Part shown: positions 50,573 through 59,512 of the stretch, in pieces
How positions within the stretch are numbered: position 1 is the stretch's first letter
How the letters are laid out: each line of letters opens with the position of its first letter
Assembly: GCA_948144175.1 (NCBI GenBank)
Contig: CANXME010001298.1
Location: 434,001-498,000, forward strand
Direction: 5' to 3'
Source: Closterium sp. NIES-65
Lineage: Eukaryota > Streptophyta > Zygnematophyceae > Desmidiales > Closteriaceae
DNA: 64,000 nucleotides
Program-made: the position numbers and the translations under genes
The notes under the pieces: model-generated
The model's input: only the letters and a program-made list of their open reading frames with translations
The model's database searches: none
What the model was told of the DNA's origin: nothing

Positions 50573-51693
50573 ATGGCTACTCCTAGTGTCCTCGTTTTTT
50601 ACGCCGAGGGTCGAGCCATTCACTTTGACGTCTGGTTAGATGACCTGCAGCTGTTCTTACAGTGCGATAGGGCAGACGGTCTCTCCCTCTTTGACCTCAC
50701 CTCTGGTGCCTCTCCTGCTCCTGCTGCTGATGCTGACGCCACTGTTCGCTCACAGTGGGCCACGCGCGATGCTGCTGCACGTCTTGCTGTGCGTCGCCAC
50801 CTCCCTACCTCTGAGCGTGCGCACTTTAGTGAGTACAAGGGTGCTCAGACCTTGTACGACGCTGTAGTTGCACGCTACTCCTCCCCTGCCACTGCTGCAC
50901 TGAGCCGTCTCATGCTACCGTACCTCTTCCCTGACCTTGCTGCCTTTCCCACAGTCGCTGACCTCATTACGCACCTCCGCACTAGTGACACTCGCTACCG
51001 CGCTGCGCTTCTTGCTGACTTCTGCGCCAAGAACCCCCCCCCATGTACATCACTCTCTACTACATAGTCACTCGTCTCCTTGACTCCCTTCGTGTAGTCA
51101 GGGACCACTTCCTCTCAGTCTGTCCCACCACTCTCACTGTAGACCTCCTCGAGAAGTCCCTCCTAGCGGCCGAGAAGAGCATAGTCGCTGTAGGGGCCCC
51201 TCGTGGTGACCCGCGCACCCCCATCTTTGAGGGGTGTTCCCCCTCCCCCCTTCTGCCCTCTGTTGCCTCTACTGCTGCGGCCGACCTCCTTGGTCTTGAG
51301 TCGGTCGGTGCGGCGTCTGCCCCTAGCGGGAGACGCCGCTCTTGCAAGGGCAAGGGGGGCAGGGGCGCTGGAGGAGCGAGCGGGGGCGGTGGAGGTGGAG
51401 GTGGAGGCGGCGGGGGGAGTGGGGGTGGTGGTGGGAGTGGAGGTGGGGGTGGAGGTGTCGGTGGCGGCAGTGGAGGCGGAGGCGGCGGCGGCGGTGGCGG
51501 TGGGAGCGGAGGTGGCGGAGGTGGCGGTGGTGGAGGAGGCGGCGGAGGCGGCGGTAGTAGCGGAGGCGGCGGTAGTAGCGGAGGCGGCGGTAGTAGCGGA
51601 GGCGACGGAGGCGGAGGAGGCGGCGGGGGTGGCGGTGGATCTGGTCGCGGGTCTACGCAGAGGAGTGGCTCCGGTGGTGGTCCGCGCCAGTAG
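50573..51693 (+). pseudogene. A2 gag
   Basis: ATG 50573, MATPSVLVFYAEGRAIHFDV. The frame is lost at the C-run near 51032 (9 C against 10 in A1) and resumes as MYITLYYIVTRLLDSL from 51043. A basic stretch and a Gly/Ser tract longer than in A1 follow, then UAG at 51691-51693. The UAG is one codon nearer the Gly tract than in A1 (CAG TAG CAG CAG against CAG CAG TAG CAG). Confidence 0.85.
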
Positions 51694-52515
51694 CAGCAGC
51701 GCGGTCGTGAGACCCTGTCCCCTGAGCAGCTCCGTGAGTGGTACACTGCACGCCAGCGGGGTGGGGGTTTTGGTCCGTGCACCTACGTCCTGCGCACCGG
51801 CGACCGTGCAGGTGAGCAGTGTGGGGGTGCGCACCCCACCCAGCGCTGCTTTGGCCGCCTGACGGACGCGTGGCGTCACCAGTTCTCGGAGGCCACAGAG
51901 ATCCCTCGCTGGGGCGAGCTGTCTAGGGCGGGTATTGCCATCTATGATCTTGATTTTGATGCTATTCTCTCTGCCATGTATACTGTGTCTATTAGTGATG
52001 AGGGTGACTGTTACCGGTGTTTCCCGCCCGATCCGGGCATTGAGACTGCTGCTCTAGGTGCTGGTGTGGCTGCTGCCCTAGGTGCTTGCGAGGCTGCTGC
52101 TCTAGGTGCTAGTGCGTCTGCGTCCTCAAGTACTGGTGAGTCTGCGCTCTCAGGTACTACGCCGGCTTCGGCCTCCCTCACCTTCACCCTTGACTCTGGG
52201 GCTTCTCCCTCCTTCTTTCGTGACCGCACCACCCTCACGCCGCTTAGTCGGCCGGTTGCGGTGTCTCTGGTTGACCCCTCTGGGGGTCCTGTCCTGTCTC
52301 ACTTCTCCACAGTCCTCCCGTGTCCGGCGGCTCCCTCTGGCACCCTGTCTGGTCTCTACCTCCCCTCGTTCTCTACGAACCTGGTGAGTGGTGCTGCCCA
52401 ACAGGATGGGGGAGTACACCAGTTCACTCCTGCGCGTCAGCGGGTGATGCACTGCAAAGAGGCTGACACCTGGCTACGTTTACCCGTCAGCCGGGGTCGA
52501 GCCTGTACACACTGA
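51694..52515 (+). pseudogene. A2 LREW motif, Cys-His motif and protease
   Basis: In gag's frame after the UAG: LSPEQLREWYTARQRGG, CTYVLRTGDRAGEQCGGAHP with TQRCF (CX13CX3HX4C), FDAILSAMYTVSISDEGDC and FTLDSGASPSFFRD. A 10-base deletion near 52455 shifts the end. Confidence 0.8.
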
Positions 52516-53327
52516 CCACTGCGTCTCCTCCAGTTGCTGAGTCTGGTAGGGTAGCTGCGTCGGGTCAGGTGTTTGCTGCAGCGTCCAGGTCTGGTCCTGA
52601 GTCTGCCCCCTGTTCGTGTCGTCTCCTGTCTCACGAGACTCTCCTCTGGCACCACCGCCTTGGTCACCCCTCTCTGCTTCGGCTCAGAGGCATGGCCTCC
52701 CGTCTTCTTGTTTCTGGTCTTCCCCGGTCCCTCCCTCCCCTTCCTCAGGGCCCTGGCCCTACCTGTGTCCCCTGTGTCGAGGGGCGCCAGCGGGCTGCCC
52801 CTCACTCCTCCGAGTTTCCTCCGACAGAGGCCCCGCTGCAGACGCTTCACATGGACGTGTGGGGCCCAGCCCGCGTCTGGGGACAGGGTCACGAGCGCTA
52901 CTTCCTGCTCGTTGTTGACGACTACTCGCGTTTCACCACAGTCTTCCCCTTGCGCACCAAGGGTGATGTCACTGAGGTGCTGATCGACTGGATCCGCGCA
53001 GCTCGTCTCCAGCTCAGGCAGAGCTTTGGCTCCGACTTTCCTGTTCTGCGTCTGCACTCAGACAGAGGCGGAGAGTTCTCCTCTGGCCTTCTGAGAGCTG
53101 ACTGTCGCGCGCGAGGCATCCGTCAGACCTTCACGCTTCCGGACTCCCCGCAGCAAAATGGGATTGCTGAGCGCCGCATTGGCATGGTCATGGACGTCGC
53201 TCGTACGTCTATGATGCATGCGGCTGCCCCCCATTTTCTGTGGCCGTTTGCGGTGAGGTACGCGGCGCATCAGATCAACCTCCACCCCAGGGTCTCCAGG
53301 CCGGAGACCTCCCCAGCCTTGCTGTAG
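52516..53327 (+). pseudogene. A2 pre-integrase and integrase core
   Basis: HHRLGHPS ... CVPCVEGRQ, HMDVWGPARVWGQG, LHSDRGGEFSS and SPQQNGIAER: zinc ligands and all three acids intact. TAG at 53325-53327 replaces TGG in ALLWTGKV. Confidence 0.8.
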
Positions 53328-54354
53328 ACGGGGAAGGTTGGCGATGCGTCGGCGTTTCGTGTCTGGGGAACTCGAGCGTTTGTCCGCGACTTGTCTGCGG
53401 ACAAGCTGTCCCCTCGTGCTGCTCCTTGCCTCTTCCTGGGGTTCCCCCCTGACGCGCCTGGGTGGCAGTTCTACCACCCCACCTCTCGCCGTGTTCTGTC
53501 CTCCCAGGACGTCACGTTTGATGAGCCGGTTCCCTACTACCGCCTCTTCCCCTACCGCACTCCGTCCCTCCCCCCCCCCCCCGCTCTTCCTTGTACCAGC
53601 CCCCCCCCCGGTTGACCCCCTCCCCCCTCAGGGTCTTGCCCCTTCAGGTGTGTCCCAGGTAGACGCAGTCGAGCCTGTTGAGGTTACTGGTGACTCTGGT
53701 GTTGCCGAGAGTGTTGAGCCTGGGGGTGCTGAGACTGGGGGTGCTGAGCCTAGGGGTGCTGAGACTGGGGGTGCTGAGCCTGGGGGTGCTGAGCCTGGGG
53801 GTGCTGAGCCTGGGGGTGCTGAGACTGGGGGTGCTGAGACTGGGGGTGCTGAGATTGGGGGTGCTGAGCCTAGGGGTGCTGAGACTCGGGGTGCTGAGCC
53901 TGGGGGTTCTGAGCCTGGGGGTGCTGAGCCTGGGGGTGCTGAGCCTGGGGGTGCTGAGCCTGGGCGTGCTACGCCTGGGGGTGCTGAGCCTGGGGGTGCT
54001 GTGCCTGCGGGTGCTACGCCCAGAGGTTCTCCGGGTGCTTCGTCTCTGCGGGAGCCACTCTCTCCACAAGAGCTGCGCGAGTGGTTTGCCAGGCGCTGGA
54101 GGCGTGCTGCTGGAGCTGGAGGTTCTTCGACTACTGAGGGTGCTACTGTCGCGGGTCCCTGAGGTGCTCGTACTGGCCGTACTGGAGCTGCTGGGCCTGC
54201 GAGTTCGACTAGAGCTGGTGCTGCTGAGGGTGTTGGCGCTGAGACTACTGCTGGCGGTCCCGCCGGGGGTGTTCTTGGTGCTGCTGTAGGTACTAGAGGT
54301 GGAGGTGCTGCTGGTGCTCGTGCTGCCGCTGAGGGTACTATTGCTGTCCCTGCT
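53328..54354 (+). pseudogene. A2 integrase end and linker
   Basis: The frame changes at the C-runs near 53570-53582 and 53605, then reads VDAVEPVEVTGDSG. A long GGAEP array follows (53715-54000, about twenty 15-bp units), then LSPQELREWFARRWRRAAGA near 54058. A shift near 54162 follows in the Gly/Ala/Thr spacer. Confidence 0.75.
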
Positions 54355-56604
54355 GTGTCTGGAGTCTCCGCGCGGCCTCGGCCGTACTTCGTTCCGCTCC
54401 TGCAGCAAGTTCTTGGTCTTTCGCATTCTACTGGTCCTCCTCCTCCCTTAGAGTGTCCACGGCCTCTCCCGTCAAAGTTGCAAGTACAGCCTGCCTCCCC
54501 TTTGCCTGCTCCTTCTCCCTACACTGGTCCTACTGGAGGTCTTGCTGAGCGTCTCGCCCTACGTCACCCGTCCGTGCTGCTCGCACTAGTGGTCGTGGTT
54601 CGCGTTTGCGTCCTCCTCCTGTCCCTGGCACGCACCGGATGTCTCTACGTCTGTCCACTGCTCCTCTACGTGCCCCTTTGCCTTCTCCTCCTGAGTCCTC
54701 TCTTCCTGCTCTTGCCGACCCAGAGTCGGACTCTCTTCGTACTGCCAATCCTACTGTCACGCGTCTCCTTGCTACTGTTGTCCACTGCTGCGTCTGCCCT
54801 AATTGCTGAGCTCGTCGACTTTGCTGCTCGCTGTCGTCTAGACTACGCTGCTAGTCTTGTTGCTGAGTCTGAGTCTGTCTGTCCTCCGTCCGTCGGGGGT
54901 GAGTGTGCTCTTAGCACGGACGTCCTTGAAGACAAGCAGGAGGAGTTCCAGTGTCTGGCAGCTGCTTCACCTCATCTCGTGTCCGTACTGCTTACCCCTG
55001 AGGGAGATCCGGATGCACTTGACATCCCGACTCCGCGCTCTTACGAGGAGGCGATAGAGGGTCCCTACTCTTCTCAGTGGCAGGCAGCTATGGATGCAGA
55101 GATGGCTTCCTGGAAGTCCACAAGCACCTACGTTGACGATGTCCCCCGTCCTAGGGCGAACATTGTCAGTGGCATGTGGATCTTCAGGGTGAAGCGGCCG
55201 CCGGGTTCTCCGCCTGTCTTCAAGGCACGTTACGTGGCTCGTGGCTTTAGTCAGCGACAGGGAGTTGACTACTTTCAGACCTTCTCTCCCACCCCGAAGA
55301 TGACCACTCTTCGGGTACTGCTGCACGTTGCTGCTCACCGTGACTACGAGCTGCACTCTCTCGACTTCAGCACAGCTTTCTTACAGGGCAGCCTGCACGA
55401 GGAGATCTGGCTGCGCCGCCCACCTGGCTTCACTGGGTCTTTCCCTCCTGGTACCCAGTGGAGTCTCCGGCGTCCAGTCTACAGTCTCCGCCAGGCGCCA
55501 CGTGAGTGGCACGACACACTGAGGACTACGCTTGCGGCTCTTGGGTTTGCTCCTTCTACTGCCGACCCGTCGCTGTTTCTGCGCACCGACACCTCTCTGC
55601 CGCCGTTCTACATCCTCGTGTACGTCGACGACTTGGTCTTTGCCACAGCTGACACTGCTGGACTCGCCTACGTGAAGTCCGAGCTGCAGAAGAGACACAC
55701 GTGCACAGACCTGGGTGAACTGCGCAGCTACCCTGGCTTGCACATCACCCGTGACAGAGCACGCCGCACCATTATCCTGACTCAGTCACACATGGTGCAG
55801 CAGGTCCTTCAGCGCTTCGGCTTCACGTACTCCTCGCCTCAGGCCACTCCTCTGCCTACTCGCCACTCGCTCTCAGCTCTGCCTTCGGATGAGTCCGTAG
55901 AGTCGAGTGGCCCGTATCCAGAGCTTGTTGGCTGCCTCATGTACCTGATGACCTGCACTCGACCTGACCTTGCATACCCTCTTAGCATTCTTGCAGGCTA
56001 TGTTGCTCCTGGGAGACACCGACCAGAGCACATGGCTGCAGCGAAGAGGGTGGTGCGCTACTTGTGCAGTACGTCGGGCATGGGGCTAGTGCTTGGAGGG
56101 CGGAGTCCAGTGGTCCTCAGTGGGCACGCGGACGCTTCTTGGGCTGACGACCAGGCTACGCAGTGGTCGTCACAGGGTTACACCTTGAGCCTTGGTTCCG
56201 GCTCTGTTTTGTGGCGGGCTACTCGCTCGTCTTCTGTTCTCGGCTCCAGTTGTGAGGCTGAGATCTACGCAGGGGCCATGGCTGCTCAGGAGCTTCGCTG
56301 GCTCACCTACCTGCTGACCGACCTTGGAGAGCCGCCTCGTTCTCCTCTAGTCCTGTACGTAGACAACAAGGCCATGCTGGCCTTGTGTCGAGAGCAGAGA
56401 CTGGAGCACAGAACAAAGCACATTGCTCTTCGCTACTTCCTTGCTCGTGAGCTACAGCAGCGTGGTCAGTTGCGGCTTGCCTACGTGGCCTCTAAGGCCA
56501 ACACTGCTGATGTCTTCACCAAGGCACTTGCGCCTTGTGATCATCAGCGCTTCTGTACGCAGCTGGGTCTTGTGCCTGTCTTGCCTCACTTGCTCACCTC
56601 TTGA
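54355..56604 (+). CDS. A2 linker end, reverse transcriptase and RNase H
   Basis: 749 codons without a stop: RPRPYFVPLLQQVLGL, a Ser/Pro region with a local frame disturbance and a small deletion near 54550-54780, then LVDFAARCRLDYAA. Next is the full reverse transcriptase (FKARYVARGFSQRQGVDYFQ, LDFSTAFLQGSLHEEIW, LVYVDDLVFA) and RNase H (SGHADASWADD, SSCEAEIYAGA, YVDNKAMLAL, NTADVFTKAL), ending HLLTS TGA. All catalytic acids are present. It is the C-terminal part of a broken polyprotein, not a free-standing gene. Confidence 0.85.
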   Translation: MSGVSARPRPYFVPLLQQVLGLSHSTGPPPPLECPRPLPSKLQVQPASPLPAPSPYTGPTGGLAERLALRHPSVLLALVVVVRVCVLLLSLARTGCLYVCPLLLYVPLCLLLLSPLFLLLPTQSRTLFVLPILLSRVSLLLLSTAASALIAELVDFAARCRLDYAASLVAESESVCPPSVGGECALSTDVLEDKQEEFQCLAAASPHLVSVLLTPEGDPDALDIPTPRSYEEAIEGPYSSQWQAAMDAEMASWKSTSTYVDDVPRPRANIVSGMWIFRVKRPPGSPPVFKARYVARGFSQRQGVDYFQTFSPTPKMTTLRVLLHVAAHRDYELHSLDFSTAFLQGSLHEEIWLRRPPGFTGSFPPGTQWSLRRPVYSLRQAPREWHDTLRTTLAALGFAPSTADPSLFLRTDTSLPPFYILVYVDDLVFATADTAGLAYVKSELQKRHTCTDLGELRSYPGLHITRDRARRTIILTQSHMVQQVLQRFGFTYSSPQATPLPTRHSLSALPSDESVESSGPYPELVGCLMYLMTCTRPDLAYPLSILAGYVAPGRHRPEHMAAAKRVVRYLCSTSGMGLVLGGRSPVVLSGHADASWADDQATQWSSQGYTLSLGSGSVLWRATRSSSVLGSSCEAEIYAGAMAAQELRWLTYLLTDLGEPPRSPLVLYVDNKAMLALCREQRLEHRTKHIALRYFLARELQQRGQLRLAYVASKANTADVFTKALAPCDHQRFCTQLGLVPVLPHLLTS

Positions 56605-56813
56605 TACTGCATGTACTGTTGCCTATATTTTTACCTGCTCTTGCTTATCTATCTTCTATATATCTATACTCCTGCATGTGAACTGGCCGTGTGGCCCTGA
56701 ACTTGTGCTCGGACTGTGTGGTGACGTTGTGATCCACCCTGAGCTTGCTTTGTTTTGCTTTGCTTGACTGGTCTTGTGACCCCTTGTTCTCCCCCACTTT
56801 GCCTATGGGGGTG

Positions 56814-56947
56814 TGTCAGAATATTGTAGCATATACATTTTGTGTAGGCTATAGTGGGGCATCCCATAGGGGGTACAACCCAATTAGGGTTAGTACTTGT
56901 ACTCTCTTCTTTCATACTGCATTCATTTTCTCGTTCATATCTTCTCA
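56814..56947 (+). repeat. A2 3' LTR
   Basis: 134 bp, preceded by CTATGGGGGTG and followed by CGGCT. Confidence 0.93.
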
Positions 56948-57654
56948 CGGCTCCCGGCTGTGGCGGCGGCGGCTGCTGCTGTCGGTGGTTGCGGCGACTG
57001 CGGCTCCCACTACAAGGACGGCGGGTGCTGCAAGGACGGCGACGGCGGGGCGCCAGGTCCGTGAGGGAGCCGAGAAGGGTCCGCGGGGGAGCCGAGAAGG
57101 GGCCGCAAAGGGCGGTGAAGGGGCTGCGAAGGGGCCGTGAGGGGCCGTGAAGGGCGGCGACGGGGCCGAGACAGGGCCGTGAGGGGCCAAGACGGGGCCG
57201 TGAAGGGCGGCGACAGGGCCGCGAAGGGCGGCAACGGGGCCGCGAAGGTGCCGTGAGGGGCCACGAAGGGGCCGCGAGGGGCGGTAAGTGGCCGCGAAGG
57301 GCCGTGAGAGGGGCCGCGAAGGGCGGCGGAGGGGCCGCGAGGGAGCCGCGAAGGGGCCGCGAGGGGCCGTTAGAGGGGCCGCGAGGGGCCACGAAGGGCG
57401 GCGATGGGGTCGCGAAGGGGCCGCGAGGGGCCTGAAGGGGCCGCTAAGGGCCGTGAGAGGGGCCGTGAGGGGGGGCCGTGAGAGGGGCCGCTACGGGGCC
57501 GTAAGAGGGCGCGACGGGCTGCTAAGGGCAGGGGACGCGACGGGAGGGTAGGCACGTGCGGCGCGACTCGGGCAGGAGCGAAGCGCGCTCCGGGCAGGAA
57601 AACAAATTCGATTTTCAGTGGTAGGCCCTAGGAACGTTCCCACTAGGGAACCTG
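56948..57654 (-). repeat. O1 leader, LTR-proximal part
   Basis: On the minus strand it starts CAGGTTCCCTAGTGGGAACG (hairpin 57651-57636), then CCTAGGGCC and repeats around GGCCCCTCGCGGCCCCTTCG. The sequence that should precede it, TGGTATCGAG of the primer-binding site, is missing. Confidence 0.8.
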
Positions 57655-57781
57655 TGTTGAACAAGAATGAATGAACTAACAGTAAAAATGAGTACAAGTA
57701 TGAAACCCTAGAAATGTGTACCCCTTATAGGCTAACCCACTGTAGCCTAAATAACTACAACAACATATATAATGTTTGACA
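57655..57781 (-). repeat. LTR at the P1/O1 junction
   Basis: 127 bp on the minus strand, TGTCAAACAT to TTCAACA. Its right side has the polypurine tract and 3' untranslated region of P1, so it is P1's 3' LTR. Its left side is the leader of O1, so it also stands where O1's 5' LTR should be. The inner LTR end and the start of the primer-binding site seem to be deleted. Confidence 0.8.
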
Positions 57782-58029
57782 CACCCCCATAGGCGAAGTG
57801 GGGGAGAACTAGGGGTCACAAGACCAGTCAAGTAAAGCAAAGCAAAGCAAGGTCAGGGTGGATCACAACGTCACCACACAATCCGAGCACAAGTTCAAGG
57901 CCACAAGGCCAGTTCACATGCAGGAGTACATATATATATAAGGCTAAACAAGCAAGAGCAGCAATATATATATGTAACAGTACAAAGAGGGTCAAGAGGA
58001 GAGCAAGTGAGGCAAGACAGACACAAGAC

Positions 58030-58804
58030 CCAACTGAGTACAGCAGCGCTGATGATCACAAGGCGGAAGTGCCTTGGTGAAGACATCAGCAGTGTTGGCC
58101 TCGGAGGCCACGTACGCAAGTCGCAACTAACCACGATGGTGTAGCTCACGAGCAAGGAAGTAGCGGAGAGCAATGTGCTTTGTTCTGTGCTCCAGTCTCT
58201 GCTCTCGACACAAGGCCAGCATGGCCTTGTTGTTGACGTACAGGACTGGAGGAGAACGAGGCGACTCTCCAAGGTCGGTCAGCAGGTAGGTGAGCCAGCG
58301 AAGCTCCTGAGCAGCCATGGCCCCTGCGTAGATCTCAGCCTCACAACTGGAGCCGAGAACAGAAGACGAGCGAGTAGCCCGCCACGAAACAGGGCCGGAA
58401 CCAAGGCTCAAGGTGTAACCCTGTGACGACCGCTGCGTAGCCTGGTCGTCAGCCCAAGAAGCGTCTGCGTGCCCAGTGAGGACCACTGGACTCCGCCCTC
58501 CAAGCACTAGCCCCATGCCCGACGTACTGCACAAGTAGCGCAACACCCTCTTCGCTGCAGCCATGTGCTCTGGTCGGTGTCTCCTAGGAGCAACATGACG
58601 TGCAAGAATGCTAAGAGGGTATGCAAGGTCAGGTCGTGTGCAGGTCATCAGGTACATGAGACATCCAACAAGCTCTGGGTACGGGCCACTCGACTCTACG
58701 GACTCATCCGAAGGCAGAGCTGAGAGCGAGTGGTGAGTAGACAGAGGAGTGGCCTGAGGCGAGGAGTACGTGAAGCCGAAGCGCTGAAGGACCTGCTGCA
58801 CCAT
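58030..58804 (-). pseudogene. P1 RNase H and RT C-terminus
   Basis: Open 58804-58127: MVQQVLQRFGFTYSSPQATP, TRPDLAYPLSILARHVAP, TGHADASWADD, SSCEAEIYAGA and YVNNKAMLAL (Asp to Asn in the third acidic motif). TAG at 58129-58127 replaces the Gln of RGQLRLAY, and the remaining EANTADVFTKAL follows. Confidence 0.85.
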
Positions 58805-58810
58805 GTGTGA

Positions 58811-59506
58811 CTAAGTCAGGGTGATGGTGCGGCGTGCTCTGTCCCGGGTGATCTGTAAGCCAAGGTAGCTACGCTCTTCACCCAGGTCAGTGCACGTGTG
58901 TCTCTTCTGCAGCTCGGACTTCACGTAGGCGAGTCCAGTAGTGTCAGCTGTGGCAAAGACCAAGTCGTCGACGTACACGAGGATGTAGAACGGCGGCAGA
59001 GAGGTGTCGGTGCGCACGAACAACGACGGGTCGGAAGTAGAAGGAGCGAACCCAAGAGCCGCAAGCGTAGTCCTCAGTGTGTCGTGCCACTCACGTGGCG
59101 CCTGGTGGAGACCGTAGACTGGACGCCGGAGACTCCACTGGGTACCGGGAAGGAAAGACCCAGTGAAGCCAGGTGGGCGGCGTAGCCAGATCTCCTCGTG
59201 CAGGCTGCCCTGCAAGAAAGCAGTGCTAAAGTCGAGAGAGTGCAGCTCGTAGTCACGGTGAGCAGCAACGTGCAGCACTACCCGAAGAGTGGTCATCTTC
59301 GGGGTGGGGGAGAAGGTCTGAAAGTAGTCAACTCCCTGCCGCTGACTGAAGCCACGAGCCACGTAACGCGCCTTGAAGAGAGGCGGAGAAACCGGCGGCC
59401 GCTTCACCCTGAAGATCCACATGCCACTGACGATGTTCGCCCCAGGAGGGGGGACAGCGTCAACGTAGGTGCTTGTGGACTTCCAGGAAGCCATCTCTGC
59501 ATCCAT
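58811..59506 (-). pseudogene. P1 reverse transcriptase core
   Basis: MDAEMASWKSTSTYVDAVPP, FKARYVARGFSQRQGVDYFQ, LDFSTAFLQGSLHEEIW, YVDDLVFATADTTGL. It is complete between two TAG codons that replace CAG (59515-59513 in SQWQAAMD, 58813-58811 in TQSHM). Without those two changes linker, RT and RNase H would be one frame. Confidence 0.88.
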
Positions 59507-59512
59507 AGCTGC

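Larger units (their letters stand above)
49478..56947 (+). mobile_element. Copia element A2, nested in the O1 leader
   Basis: 134-bp LTRs (49478-49611 and 56814-56947) with about seven differences. The flanks are CGGAT (49473-49477) and CGGCT (56948-56952), a 4-of-5 match expected of a mutated target duplication in the CGGCT-rich leader. The primer-binding site TGGTATCGAGCAGG adjoins the LTR. The structure is the same as A1, including gag, the UAG, the Cys-His motif and the GGAEP linker. Frames are broken at 51030 (C-run), 51691 (UAG), about 52455 (10-base deletion), 53325 (TAG for TGG), 53575 (C-run) and about 54162. Confidence 0.93.
36756..57654 (-). mobile_element. Old copia element O1, split by B1 and A2
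   Basis: Once B1 (41732-48563) and A2 (49478-56947) are removed, the minus strand reads continuously: leader (57654-56948 and 49477-49039), gag (49038-48564 and 41731 to about 41150), Cys-His motif, protease, integrase, linker, truncated reverse transcriptase, RNase H, polypurine tract and 3' LTR (36885-36756). The core of reverse transcriptase, including YVDD, is deleted. Stops and shifts are common. It hosts two elements that themselves have about 5 percent LTR divergence, so it is the oldest recognisable insertion. Confidence 0.8.
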
